A DNA stretch of 33,027 bases, taken from assembly GCA_018222585.1 (NCBI GenBank), contig JAAFAB010000024.1, positions 1 to 33,027 of the forward strand. Reading direction: 5' to 3'. Shown piece after piece: positions 25,231-32,761 of the stretch. The position numbers and the translations under genes are program-made. A model generated the notes under the pieces. The model saw only the letters and a list, made by a program, of their open reading frames with translations, did no database searches and was not told the DNA's origin. Position 1 is the stretch's first letter, and the number at the start of each line of letters is the position of its first letter. This DNA is from Paracoccaceae bacterium. Its GTDB lineage: Bacteria; Pseudomonadota; Alphaproteobacteria; Rhodobacterales; Rhodobacteraceae.

Positions 25231-25976
25231 CGGAACTTGTCCTTGAGCTTCTGCAGCGGTGTGCGGCTGTCCTTGCGGTCGGCCCTTGCCTTCAGTGCGG
25301 CGGCCTTCTGGGCTACCGCCTGCTGGGTCGGGGCCTGCTGGGTGGGGGCCTGCTGGGTGGGGGCCTGCCCGGCGGGGGCCTCCGTCGCCACCCTGTCCTT
25401 GTTGCGCGGCGGGTTGACCCGCAGCGCCACGGCGTTCTGGAAGCGCCCGGCATCGCCCTTCGCCAGATCCGCCGCCCCGTCCGCGCAGCCGCGCATCATG
25501 TCATCCAGCCAACCCTCTTCGGCCTTGGCGAAATCCGACAGCACGTAGCCCGCCACCCGGTCCTTGTGGCCGGGGTGGCCGATGCCCATGCGGATGCGCT
25601 GGTACTCCGGCCCGATATGCTGGTGGATCGAGCGCAGCCCGTTGTGTCCGGCGTGCCCGCCCCCCTGCTTGACGCGCAGCTTGCCAGGCGCCAGGTCCAA
25701 CTCGTCGTGGAAGACCGTCACATCGGCGGGGGTCAGCTTGTAGAACCGCATCGCCTCGCCCACCGACTGCCCGGACAAGTTCATGAAGGTCGCCGGTTTC
25801 AGCAGCAGCACCTTCTCGCCGCCGAGCGTGCCCTCGGTCAGTTCGCCCTGGAACTTGCTCCGCCAGGGGGCAAAGCCGTGATCCGAGGCGATCCGGTCCA
25901 GCGCCATGAAACCGATGTTGTGCCGGTTGCCGGCGTATTTCGCCCCGGGATTGCCGAGACCGACAAAGAGCTGCAT
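25227..25976 (-). CDS. pth: Peptidyl-tRNA hydrolase with an extended, repeat-containing C-terminal tail
   Basis: A 249-residue Pth that releases peptides from prematurely dropped peptidyl-tRNA. The family residues are in place: Asn10, catalytic His19 (NRHNIGF), Asn66 (FMNLSG), Asp91 (FHDELDL) and Asn112 (GHNGLRS). The start ATG at 25976 was chosen because of the GGAGG site 5 bp upstream and the canonical [11 protein letters not shown] start. The enzymatic domain ends near residue 190; the last 55-60 residues form a low-complexity tail with the repeat APTQQ and a basic end ([21 protein letters not shown]). Such tails are common in rhodobacteral Pth. rplY lies upstream on the same strand, an arrangement usual in bacteria. 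Confidence 0.95.
   Translation of the reverse strand: MQLFVGLGNPGAKYAGNRHNIGFMALDRIASDHGFAPWRSKFQGELTEGTLGGEKVLLLKPATFMNLSGQSVGEAMRFYKLTPADVTVFHDELDLAPGKLRVKQGGGHAGHNGLRSIHQHIGPEYQRIRMGIGHPGHKDRVAGYVLSDFAKAEEGWLDDMMRGCADGAADLAKGDAGRFQNAVALRVNPPRNKDRVATEAPAGQAPTQQAPTQQAPTQQAVAQKAAALKARADRKDSRTPLQKLKDKFR
25321..25380. repeat. 15-bp tandem repeat inside pth (three good copies plus one degenerate)
   Basis: The unit TGCTGGGTGGGGGCC is repeated at 25321-25335 (one change), 25336-25350, 25351-25365 and, degenerate, at 25366-25380. It codes on the minus strand for APTQQ units in the tail of Pth. The 15-bp unit keeps the frame, so copy number can vary without inactivating the gene. Confidence 0.85.
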
Positions 25977-26085
25977 GGGACCTCCGCTGCTGGCCATGTT
26001 GCCCAGGGCTTACCGCAGTGGCGCAGCGCGGTCCAGCAAGGGACCGGTCCGCCGGGCGCGGCGGCAGACCCTGGGGCAAACGCAA

Positions 26086-26112
26086 ACGGCCCCGCCGATC
26101 TGGCGGGGCCGT
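26086..26112 (-). terminator. Rho-independent terminator of rplY
   Basis: ACGGCCCCGCC (26086-26096) and GGCGGGGCCGT (26102-26112) form a perfect 11-bp stem with a 5-nt loop; on the minus strand it is followed by a T-rich TTGCGTTTG. It lies 34 bp after the rplY stop. Confidence 0.75.
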
Positions 26113-26145
26113 CCGTGGTCGTCGAGGGCCATCAGGCGCCGGGGA

Positions 26146-26769
26146 TCACTCCTCGGCGGCTTCCTCGGCTGCCTCTTCCGCATCGTCCTGAGCCTTCAGA
26201 CCCGAGGGAGCGGCGATGTTGGCGATCACGAAATCACGCTCGATGACGGGCTTGGCGCCCTCGGGCAGGGTGACTTTCGAGATGGTCAGGGTGTCGCCGA
26301 TCTCGGCGCCCGTCAGGTCGACGGTGATCTTCTCGGGGATGTCACCGGCGATGACCGACAGGTCGACATCGGCACGCACCACGGTCAGCACGCCGCCACG
26401 CTTCAGGCCGGGGGCCGCGGCGTGGTTGATGAACTCGACGGGGATGTGCAGGTTCACGCGCGTGGTGCGACGCAGGCGCATGAAGTCGACGTGGGTCGGC
26501 AGATCCTTGACGACATCGCGCTGGACGCCGCGGCAGATGACGCGCACGTCCTCGTGGCCTTCGACCTTCAGGTTGAAGAGGGTCGCCAGGAAGCGGCCTG
26601 CCTTCAGGCGCTTCAGCAGGTCGTTGAACGGCAGCTCGATCGCGATCGGATCTGCGTCGCCGCCGTAAACCACACCCGGAACCATGCCAGCGCGACGCGC
26701 TGCGCGAGCGGCGCCCTTGCCCGTCCCCGCACGTTCCGTGACGTGGAGATCAGGAATTTCTCCAGCCAT
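26146..26769 (-). CDS. rplY: 50S ribosomal protein L25/general stress protein Ctc (bL25)
   Basis: A 207-residue bL25 of the long, two-domain Ctc type, which binds 5S rRNA. The N-terminal 5S-binding domain carries [25 protein letters not shown] (shown in part) and VDFMRL; the C-terminal beta domain includes [21 protein letters not shown]. It ends in an acidic [11 protein letters not shown] tail, as usual in alphaproteobacteria. The start ATG at 26769 has AGGAG upstream; the preceding in-frame extension was rejected. It is followed by a terminator and then by pth. Confidence 0.95.
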   Translation of the reverse strand: MAGEIPDLHVTERAGTGKGAARAARRAGMVPGVVYGGDADPIAIELPFNDLLKRLKAGRFLATLFNLKVEGHEDVRVICRGVQRDVVKDLPTHVDFMRLRRTTRVNLHIPVEFINHAAAPGLKRGGVLTVVRADVDLSVIAGDIPEKITVDLTGAEIGDTLTISKVTLPEGAKPVIERDFVIANIAAPSGLKAQDDAEEAAEEAAEE

Positions 26770-26916
26770 ATCAATTCTCCTAGATGGGGCGGGCATCCTC
26801 CAAGGCTGTATGCCCGCGTTCAAGTCCCGCGCGAGTACACGGATTCCCCTGCAAAGGAAAGCCGTAATCGACCCCGGCGCCCGGGCGCCGCCTTGAAACT
26901 GCCCCGCACCCGGCCG

Positions 26917-28035
26917 CTATGGCGTGACCAGGGTCGAGAGCGGCCCGGAGGCCGGGTTGCCGACCGAGTCGAAGCGGACCACGTTGCGATAGTGATGGTA
27001 AAACGCCTGCGGGGTCAGGCCGAAGGCGGTTTCGAACGCATGGGTCCAGCCCAGGCCGTGCCCGAGGACCTCGTAGAACCGCCCGATGGCCGGATACCCA
27101 TAGAGGTCGACCAGGTCGATGGCGCCAACGGTCCCCGCCCGGTAGACATCCGGACTGCGGGTCTTCAGGGCATCCAGTGTCTCTAGGTCCGCAAGATCAT
27201 GGAAGTTCCTGTCCAGCCGCCGGTAATTGACGATCCGGTAGTCCCAGTCCGGTGTGCCAAGCGCAAACTTGTTGCCATAGGCCTGCGCACTGCCCGCCAT
27301 CAGCCAGGCGGGGCCATCCCGCTTCATCTTTTCATCAACGCCCCACTCGACGCGCCCCACGCCTGCCAGCTGGGCCTGCATGAGGAAAACCATCTGACGG
27401 GCCAACAGGAACTCTCCCCAGACCCAGTCAAGCTCCGCCTGGCGATCCGCTTCGGACGGGACACAGATGTAAAGAAGGCCCGGCAGGATTGTGCCGTCCA
27501 TGCCGCGAAACGATGTGCAAGACTCCGCGATAGTCGCGGACTGATCGACTGCCGGCAGTCCCACATGCTCGGCGACAAGGCGGCGCAGATCCCGGGGATT
27601 GTCCGCCACCACGATGACGTCACGCCCCGCCAGCTCAACCTGGAAGGTGTTGCGGATGCCTGTCTGGGCGCGCGTCACCGCCAACATGATCCGCGCCCGC
27701 AGGTCTTCGCGGACACCATCCGAATAGACGATCTTGGGCTGCCTGTTCTGGAGTGACGGCCAGAACGTCTTCAACTCGGGACGCATCAGACCGATGCGAC
27801 GGCACAGGCTGTTGCCAAGATCGGTTTCGAAACGATGTTCCATCACAAGGCCGGTCTCGGCCTGGAACTCTGCAAGGGCCCGCCGGGTATTGGCCCCGAC
27901 CAGCCCGTCGGCAGGACCCGGATTGAACCCCGCCTCGGCAAGCTGGTTCTGCACGCAGCGCACGCCCTCCCGGATCTGCGCGGAGCCCGCCCCCGGCAAA
28001 AGAGTCAGGAGAAGCAGCAAAAGGATGGCGCGCAT
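26917..28035 (-). CDS. Secreted protein with peptidoglycan-binding domain and degenerate peptidase-MA-like domain
   Basis: A 372-residue exported protein. It begins with a signal peptide (MRAILLLLLLTLLPGAGSAQ). Residues 25-65 form a peptidoglycan-binding domain (VRCVQNQLAEAGFNPGPADG, then NTRRALAEFQ). The C-terminal two thirds resemble peptidase MA-like gluzincins: WGEFLLARQMVFLMQ (206-220) stands where HExxH is expected, GPAWLMAGSAQAY (241-253) where P-x-WLxEGxA is expected, and HAFETAFGLTPQAFYHHY (332-349) matches the usual end of the domain. The His pair and the EG glutamate are missing, so it is probably not a zinc protease and may be a cell-wall binding or scaffold protein. The start ATG at 28035 has AAGGGAG upstream. 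Confidence 0.62.
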   Translation of the reverse strand: MRAILLLLLLTLLPGAGSAQIREGVRCVQNQLAEAGFNPGPADGLVGANTRRALAEFQAETGLVMEHRFETDLGNSLCRRIGLMRPELKTFWPSLQNRQPKIVYSDGVREDLRARIMLAVTRAQTGIRNTFQVELAGRDVIVVADNPRDLRRLVAEHVGLPAVDQSATIAESCTSFRGMDGTILPGLLYICVPSEADRQAELDWVWGEFLLARQMVFLMQAQLAGVGRVEWGVDEKMKRDGPAWLMAGSAQAYGNKFALGTPDWDYRIVNYRRLDRNFHDLADLETLDALKTRSPDVYRAGTVGAIDLVDLYGYPAIGRFYEVLGHGLGWTHAFETAFGLTPQAFYHHYRNVVRFDSVGNPASGPLSTLVTP

Positions 28036-28352
28036 GTTCAAGACTCCCTTGTGGTTCAACGAGCCGCCAGGAGAGTCCGCGTCTGGAGTACGCCCCGAGG
28101 ATCCTGACCGTACCTGACCGAATAGCATCCGGTTCCGGGAAAGGCGACCGGCGCCCTTGCCCGCATCCCGTGCATCCTGAACCGTCACGGTCTCAGGTCA
28201 CTGCCACGATGGTCTTCGCGCCGCCTCCAGCGAGGCCCCCCGAAAGCAGCCCCCTTGACCCCACCTCACCACTGGCGTCTATTCCGCCCCGATGCCAGCC
28301 GGCGCAGGGAATGCGCTTCGCCCGCCCTTTCCCTGACACCAGAGGTATCACC
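28036..28352. other. Intergenic region between divergent genes, with a promoter for the downstream monooxygenase gene
   Basis: This gap holds no convincing gene. A short direct repeat TGACCG occurs twice near 28106-28121. The best promoter reads rightwards and is listed separately at 28255-28283. Confidence 0.5.
28255..28283 (+). promoter_or_regulatory. Putative sigma-70 promoter for the ABM/IsdG-like gene
   Basis: TTGACC (28255-28260), a spacer of 17 bp and TCTATT (28278-28283) lie 70 bp before the start codon. Both hexamers are close to consensus for a GC-rich genome. Confidence 0.5.
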
Positions 28353-28673
28353 ATGTCCTTCATCGCCATGAACCGTTTCAAGGTCCGCCCAGGCCACCAG
28401 GAAACCTTCGAGGAAATCTGGAAAACCCGCGAGAGCCGGCTGTCCGAGCGCGAGGGTTTCCGCGAGTTCCGCATGTTGAAAGGCGCAGAGGCCGAGGACC
28501 ATGTTCTCTACGCCAGCTTCACGCTTTGGGCCAGCAAGGCCGATTTCGAGGCCTGGACCAAGTCCGAGCAGTTCCGCGACGCGCACAGGAATGCCGGCAA
28601 CAGCCGCACCAGGGAGGCCCTGGTCGCCCCGCCGCAATTCGAAGGGTTCGAGGCCTTCCTGGAAGACGCCTGA
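28353..28673 (+). CDS. Antibiotic biosynthesis monooxygenase (ABM)/IsdG-like heme-degrading family protein
   Basis: A 106-residue protein with one ABM ferredoxin-like domain. Family features are MSFIAMNRFKVRPGHQETFEEIW at the N-terminus (shown in part), REFRMLKG, and YASFTLWASKADFEAWTKSEQF. Such proteins dimerise and either monooxygenate small aromatics or degrade heme (IsdG/HmoB type). The His in the C-terminal helix (DAHRNAG) is at the place of the heme-ligand His of the IsdG group. The start ATG at 28353 with AGAGG upstream gives the standard length; an in-frame extension to 28170 has no family similarity. No iron-uptake gene is adjacent, so the role is not fixed. Confidence 0.78.
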   Translation: MSFIAMNRFKVRPGHQETFEEIWKTRESRLSEREGFREFRMLKGAEAEDHVLYASFTLWASKADFEAWTKSEQFRDAHRNAGNSRTREALVAPPQFEGFEAFLEDA

Positions 28674-28678
28674 GCAAC

Positions 28679-28705
28679 GCCCGGGGCCTGATCAGGGTCC
28701 CGGGC
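28679..28705. terminator. Palindromic hairpin between convergent genes
   Basis: GCCCGGG (28679-28685) pairs with CCCGGGC (28699-28705), and the interior CCTGATCAGG is itself palindromic. It lies in the gap between the convergent monooxygenase and channel genes. No T tract is present. Confidence 0.4.
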
Positions 28706-28809
28706 CCGCAAGGAAGGGCCGCCGGGGCTCGCCGGTTTCAGCCAGCCGGGCGCCCGATTGCAGCGCCCGATGACGCGCCCCGTCGATCCGGCGCGGCGTC
28801 CCCTATATC

Positions 28810-29577
28810 CTACAGCTCGCCCTCGGTGGGAATATTCACCAGGGCGCCGCAATGCTTGCAGTGCACCGCGTCGGGGTCATGCAGCAGAAGGCCGCAACTG
28901 GCGCAGGGCTGGCGCACCTTGGGCGGTCGGAACAGCACCTGAAGCAGGCGCAGGAACAGGGAGACGCCGAAGATCATCACCGCCACCGCCAGCATCCGCC
29001 CCCAGGACCCCATGGGGGTGATGTCTCCGAAGCCCGTGGTGGTCAGCGTGGTGACGGTGAAATAGAGCGCATCGGCATAGTTGCGGATCTCGGGGTTCAC
29101 GCCGACCTGGCTGGCGTAGATCAGCCCGGTCATGACGAAGAGGAAAACCGTCAGGTTGGTGCCTGCCAGCAGGATCTCCTCGACGCCTCGGAAGCCCGGG
29201 AAGTCCTGCCGCAACCGGCGCAGGATCTGGTAGGAGTGCAGCAGCCGCAGCGTGCGCAGGACCCGCAGGAAGCCCAGCCCCTCGCCTGCGATCGGCGCCA
29301 GGAAGGACAGCACCGCCACCAGGTCGGCCCAGGTCGCCAGCCGCAGGAACAGCCGCGCCGGCCGCCGGGCGATCCACAGGCGCAGCGCGAAATCGGTCAG
29401 GATCAAGACGCCGAAGACCGCATCCAAGGCCTCGACCAGCGGCGGATGGGCCAGGAAGGAGGTGACGATGACAAAGAGCACCGTCACCAGGTCGAAGGCC
29501 AGCAGCCCGTAGCGAAAGCGATAGGCTGCGGGGCTGTCCCCCTTGTAGAGCGCCTGGAGGCGCGCCTTCGGCGTCAT
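28810..29577 (-). CDS. Voltage-sensor potassium channel with C-terminal zinc ribbon
   Basis: A 255-residue inner-membrane ion channel of the voltage-gated (ion_trans) type. S1-S3 hydrophobic segments span about 25-95. The S4 sensor follows with repeated Arg (FLRVLRTLRLLHS, 103-115). S5, the pore loop and S6 come next. The selectivity filter is TTGFGD (180-185), so a potassium channel. The C-terminus carries CxxC-x11-CxxC (Cys225, Cys228, Cys240, Cys243), a zinc ribbon, which is an unusual cytoplasmic domain for such channels. The start is ATG 29577; its GGGGG ribosome binding site is buried in a perfect hairpin. It follows trpB by 49 bp on the same strand. Confidence 0.85.
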   Translation of the reverse strand: MTPKARLQALYKGDSPAAYRFRYGLLAFDLVTVLFVIVTSFLAHPPLVEALDAVFGVLILTDFALRLWIARRPARLFLRLATWADLVAVLSFLAPIAGEGLGFLRVLRTLRLLHSYQILRRLRQDFPGFRGVEEILLAGTNLTVFLFVMTGLIYASQVGVNPEIRNYADALYFTVTTLTTTGFGDITPMGSWGRMLAVAVMIFGVSLFLRLLQVLFRPPKVRQPCASCGLLLHDPDAVHCKHCGALVNIPTEGEL

Positions 29578-29580
29578 TGC

Positions 29581-29600
29581 GGCCCCCGAGATCGGGGGCC
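29581..29600 (-). promoter_or_regulatory. Perfect hairpin covering the ribosome binding site of the channel gene
   Basis: GGCCCCCGA (29581-29589) and TCGGGGGCC (29592-29600) are perfect 9-bp arms with a 2-nt loop. On the minus strand the stem contains the GGGGG Shine-Dalgarno sequence that lies 6 nt before the ATG at 29577. It would limit translation of the channel from a trpB read-through transcript, and may also act as the trpB 3' end structure. Confidence 0.55.
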
Positions 29601-29626
29601 GGGGGACGGTTTCCGGACCTGCGGGA

Positions 29627-30889
29627 TCACTCGACCTTGCGGCCCTCGGACACCGCGCCGGTGTCGGACATGTCAAAGCCGAGGTGATCGGCCACGGTGT
29701 AGATGTCCTTGTCGCCCCGTCCCGAGAGGTTGATGACGATGATATGGTCCTTCGGCAGGTCGCCCGCGATCTTCATCACATGGGCCACCGCGTGAGAGCT
29801 CTCCAACGCCGGGATGATCCCTTCGGTCCGGCAGCAGAACTGGAAGGCCTCCAGCGCCTCGTAGTCTGTGACCGAGACGTATTTCGCCCGACCGATGTCA
29901 TGCAGCCAGGAATGTTCCGGGCCGATGCCGGGATAGTCGAGCCCGGCCGAAATGGAATGACCTTCCAGGATCTGCCCGTATTCGTCCTGCAGCAGGTAGG
30001 TGCGGTTGCCATGCAGCACGCCGGGGCGCCCGCCGGTCAGCGAGGCACAGTGTTCCATCTTGTCGTTCACGCCCTTGCCACCCGCTTCCACGCCGATGAT
30101 CGCGACTTCCTTGTCGTCGAGGAACGGGTGGAACAGCCCCATGGCGTTCGAGCCCCCGCCGACGGCGGCGACCACGGTATCGGGCAGGCGGCCCTTGCCT
30201 TCCTGCTCTTCCAGCTGCCAGCGGGTTTCCTGGCCGATGATGGCCTGGAAGTCGCGGACCATGGCCGGGTAAGGATGCGGGCCGGCGACGGTGCCGATGC
30301 AGTAGAAGGTGTCATGCACGTTGGTCACCCAGTCGCGCAGGGCGTCGTTCATCGCGTCCTTCAGGGTGCCACGGCCCGAGGTGACGGGCACCACCTCGGC
30401 GCCCAGCAGGCGCATCCGGAAGACGTTGGGCGCCTGGCGCTTCACGTCGGTGGCGCCCATGTAGACGATGCACTTCAGGCCGAACTTGGCACAGACGGTG
30501 GCGGTGGCCACGCCATGCTGGCCGGCGCCGGTCTCGGCGATGATCCGGGTCTTGCCCATGCGCCGCGCCAGCAGGATCTGCCCCAGCACGTTGTTGATCT
30601 TGTGGGCGCCGGTGTGGTTCAGCTCTTCCCGCTTCAGGTAGATCTTCGCCCCGCCCAGTTCCTCGGTCAGCCGCGGCGCGAAATAGAGCGGGCTGGGCCG
30701 CCCGACGTAGTTCTTCCACAGCTCCCGCATCTCTTCCCAGAAGCCCTCGTCGGTCTTGGCCTTTTCGTATTCGGCCTCGAGTTCGAGGATCAGCGGCATC
30801 AGCGTCTCGGAGACGAAACGTCCGCCGTGCAGGCCGAAACGGCCTTTCTCGTCGGGGCCGGTCATGAAGCTGTTGAGAAGATCGTCCAT
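29627..30889 (-). CDS. trpB: Tryptophan synthase beta subunit
   Basis: A 420-residue PLP enzyme that condenses indole with serine to tryptophan. The PLP lysine is Lys97 in HTGAHKINN, with the phosphate-binding loop GGGSNAMG and Glu in AETGAGQHG also present. It is TrpB1 type by length and motifs. The start ATG at 30889 has CAGGAG upstream. It lies downstream of trpF on the same strand, with an inverted repeat in between, and upstream of the channel gene. Confidence 0.97.
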   Translation of the reverse strand: MDDLLNSFMTGPDEKGRFGLHGGRFVSETLMPLILELEAEYEKAKTDEGFWEEMRELWKNYVGRPSPLYFAPRLTEELGGAKIYLKREELNHTGAHKINNVLGQILLARRMGKTRIIAETGAGQHGVATATVCAKFGLKCIVYMGATDVKRQAPNVFRMRLLGAEVVPVTSGRGTLKDAMNDALRDWVTNVHDTFYCIGTVAGPHPYPAMVRDFQAIIGQETRWQLEEQEGKGRLPDTVVAAVGGGSNAMGLFHPFLDDKEVAIIGVEAGGKGVNDKMEHCASLTGGRPGVLHGNRTYLLQDEYGQILEGHSISAGLDYPGIGPEHSWLHDIGRAKYVSVTDYEALEAFQFCCRTEGIIPALESSHAVAHVMKIAGDLPKDHIIVINLSGRGDKDIYTVADHLGFDMSDTGAVSEGRKVE

Positions 30890-30985
30890 GGAAAGCTCCT
30901 GTTTCCGGGCTGCGGGTCAGCAAGGATGTAGCGGGATGGCGCCCTTCGGGCAAGGGATGGCGCCTGCGGCGACATGCCTCCGGCG

Positions 30986-31050
30986 GGAGTATTTTCAGCC
31001 TGGTGATGAACAAGAGGCTCTTATGCCCATCACCAGGCCGAAAATACTCC
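30986..31050. repeat. Long near-perfect inverted repeat between trpF and trpB
   Basis: Two 23-bp arms, 30986-31008 (starting GGAGTATTTTC, ending CTGGTGATG) and 31028-31050, are inverted with a single mismatch. The 19-bp centre contains a further palindrome AAGAG-G-CTCTT, so the whole can fold into a long stem. The arms begin with the GGAGTATTTTC stretch that recurs in intergenic hairpins of Rhodobacteraceae genomes. It is more AT-rich in the arms than the neighbouring genes. It may act as a bidirectional terminator, an mRNA stabiliser or a mobile REP/MITE-like element. Confidence 0.75.
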
Positions 31051-31131
31051 GGGGGTGAATTGGGCCCGGAACGGGACCAAGAGGGGGCAGCGCCCCCTCC
31101 CCCTCCGCGTGCTCCCCGCAGGGGACTTCGG

Positions 31132-31803
31132 TCAGTCCGCGACAGCGGACTGGACGAAGGAGAGGATCTTTTCGGCGTCCTTCACGCCAGGCGCGCTTTC
31201 GACCCCGGAAGAGACATCGACCTGGGTGGCGCCGGTCAGCCGGATGGCCTCGGCGACGTTATCGGGGGTCAGCCCGCCGGCCAGCATCCAGGGCCGGGTC
31301 CAGTCGCGTCCGGCGATCAGGCGCCAGTCGAAGGACAACCCGTTGCCGCCCGGCAGTTCAGCCTCCTTCGGAGGCTTGGCGTCGATCAGCAACTGGTCTG
31401 CGACGGCCTCGTAATCGGCGATGGCGGCAAGGTCGGCGGCATCGGCCACGCCGATCGCCTTCATCACCGGCAGGCCGGTGCGGGCGCGGATCTCGGCCAG
31501 GCGCTCGGGGCTTTCCTGCCCGTGAAGCTGCAGCATGTCCAGCGGCACCTCGGCGGTGACCGCGTCCAGCAGCGCATCGTCGGGATTCACCAGCAGCGCC
31601 ACCTTGGCAAGGCCGACGGGGGCTTCCAGCGCCAGGGCGCGGGCCGTGGGAATGTCCAGGTGACGCGGGCTTTTGGGGAAGAACACCAGCCCGGCATAGA
31701 CGGCGCCCGAGCGGGCGACGGCCTGCATGTCGGCGGGGGTCTTCAGGCCGCAGATCTTGACCCGGCGCCGGGGCGCGCGATTGGGCTGGACGAGAACGGG
31801 CAT
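31132..31803 (-). CDS. trpF: Phosphoribosylanthranilate isomerase
   Basis: A 223-residue TIM-barrel enzyme of tryptophan synthesis. The general base is Cys18 (VKICGLK) and the general acid Asp141 (LLIDAKPP); the phosphate-binding loops [10 protein letters not shown] and VDVSSGVE are complete. The start ATG at 31803 lies 4 bp after the lapA stop, so it is co-transcribed with ihfB and lapA. trpB follows after 242 bp that contain the inverted repeat. Confidence 0.96.
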   Translation of the reverse strand: MPVLVQPNRAPRRRVKICGLKTPADMQAVARSGAVYAGLVFFPKSPRHLDIPTARALALEAPVGLAKVALLVNPDDALLDAVTAEVPLDMLQLHGQESPERLAEIRARTGLPVMKAIGVADAADLAAIADYEAVADQLLIDAKPPKEAELPGGNGLSFDWRLIAGRDWTRPWMLAGGLTPDNVAEAIRLTGATQVDVSSGVESAPGVKDAEKILSFVQSAVAD

Positions 31804-31807
31804 CGGA

Positions 31808-32146
31808 TCAGTCCAGCAGCGCCAGGACCTCGTCCTGTCCGTGCTTCTCGCCCTTCAGCCGCTTCACCTCGCGCTTCAGCTTGTGGGCTTCGCGCGATTG
31901 GCGGCGCATCTCGGCGCGGTGCTTGTGCTCGCGCATCCATTCCCAGAGGAAGCCGATCAGCAGACCGGCCACGATGCCGGCGAAGATCACCGCGTAGAGC
32001 GGCAGGGTCACGGCGAAGTTCATCCCCGCGATCTCGGCCAGCCCCTCGGGCAGCAGCGCCAGGTCGACGGCTTGGCGATTGGCCAGCGCCACCGAAACCA
32101 ACACGATGGCGATCAGGGCCAGGATGGCGTAGCGGACATATTTCAT
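31808..32146 (-). CDS. lapA: LapA-domain membrane protein
   Basis: A 112-residue inner-membrane protein with two hydrophobic segments (about residues 5-24 and 47-68) and a strongly charged, coiled-coil-prone C-terminus ([20 protein letters not shown], then VKRLKGEK). This is the LapA (DUF1049, lipopolysaccharide assembly protein A) layout. Its start overlaps the ihfB stop by one base (ATGA), so it is translationally coupled. The ihfB-lapA-trpF order is typical of Rhodobacteraceae. In enterobacteria LapA works with LapB in controlling LPS synthesis; the role in this group is less certain. Confidence 0.85.
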   Translation of the reverse strand: MKYVRYAILALIAIVLVSVALANRQAVDLALLPEGLAEIAGMNFAVTLPLYAVIFAGIVAGLLIGFLWEWMREHKHRAEMRRQSREAHKLKREVKRLKGEKHGQDEVLALLD

Positions 32147-32430
32147 CAGTCGTTTCCGTTCAGTCGGTCCCGCAGAAGCTTGCCGGTCTTGAAGAAGGGA
32201 ACGTGTTTCTCCTCGACCTCGACGGCCGCGCCGGTGCGCGGGTTCCGCCCGGTCCGGGCCTCACGTTTCTTCACCGAGAAGGCGCCAAAGCCGCGCAGCT
32301 CGACGCGGTTGCCCTTGGCCATCGCCTCGGTGATCTCCTCGAAGATCGTGTTCACGATCCGCTCGACATCGCGCTGGTAAAGATGCGGGTTCTCGTCGGC
32401 GATCTTCTGGATCAATTCAGAGCGGATCAT
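32146..32430 (-). CDS. ihfB: Integration host factor subunit beta
   Basis: A 94-residue DNA-bending protein of the HU/IHF family. The dimer core [17 protein letters not shown] and the DNA-binding arm [14 protein letters not shown] (with the Pro that intercalates at the kink) are present, and GRNPRTG plus VPFFKTGK are the family signature. The start ATG at 32430 has GGGGAGAC upstream and gives the usual length of 94. Its place just downstream of rpsA is conserved in proteobacteria and separates it from HU and IHF-alpha. Confidence 0.95.
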   Translation of the reverse strand: MIRSELIQKIADENPHLYQRDVERIVNTIFEEITEAMAKGNRVELRGFGAFSVKKREARTGRNPRTGAAVEVEEKHVPFFKTGKLLRDRLNGND

Positions 32431-32761
32431 ATGGTTCTGTCTCCCCGGCACTGGTCTTCTGATGACACCATGTTCCGGGAATATAAGGGCTTTCCCCCTC
32501 AACGGGAACATCCTGAAATGTAACCCCGCCCGTGAATCCGGCCAAAATCCCCTTCCTTGGCGGGAATCCCCGCCCCCGCGCGCCCTCCGGACAGCCGGGT
32601 GCCCCGGATTTCATCACCCTGCCGCACTGCAGCCAGATCGTTGATTCGCGTGCCTTCCGCTGCGGCAGAACCGATCCGCGCACCGCAGGACAACGGCAAA
32701 GGGCCCCGCGCTGGCGGGGCCCTTCCTGTTTTTCTCCGTCGCGGGCAGGGCCCGGCGGGGA
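32431..32761. other. Intergenic region between rpsA and ihfB, with a promoter candidate
   Basis: No gene was found. On the minus strand TTCCCG (32508-32503), a 17-bp spacer and TATATT (32485-32480) form a promoter candidate for ihfB about 50 bp before its start. It is flanked by an inverted repeat ATGTTCC (32470-32476) and GGAACAT (32505-32511), which may be an operator. The rpsA terminator lies near the right end. Confidence 0.45.
32699..32724 (-). terminator. Rho-independent terminator of rpsA
   Basis: AAGGGCCCCGC (32699-32709) and GCGGGGCCCTT (32714-32724) form a perfect 11-bp stem with a 4-nt loop, 38 bp after the rpsA stop. On the minus strand only a short T run follows; on the plus strand there is a TGTTTTT stretch 4 bases beyond the stem. 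Confidence 0.7.

Noticed and set aside
25321..25380. Tandem repeats as a possible CRISPR array
   Set aside because: The units are 15 bp with no spacers, in frame inside pth, and encode a repeated peptide.
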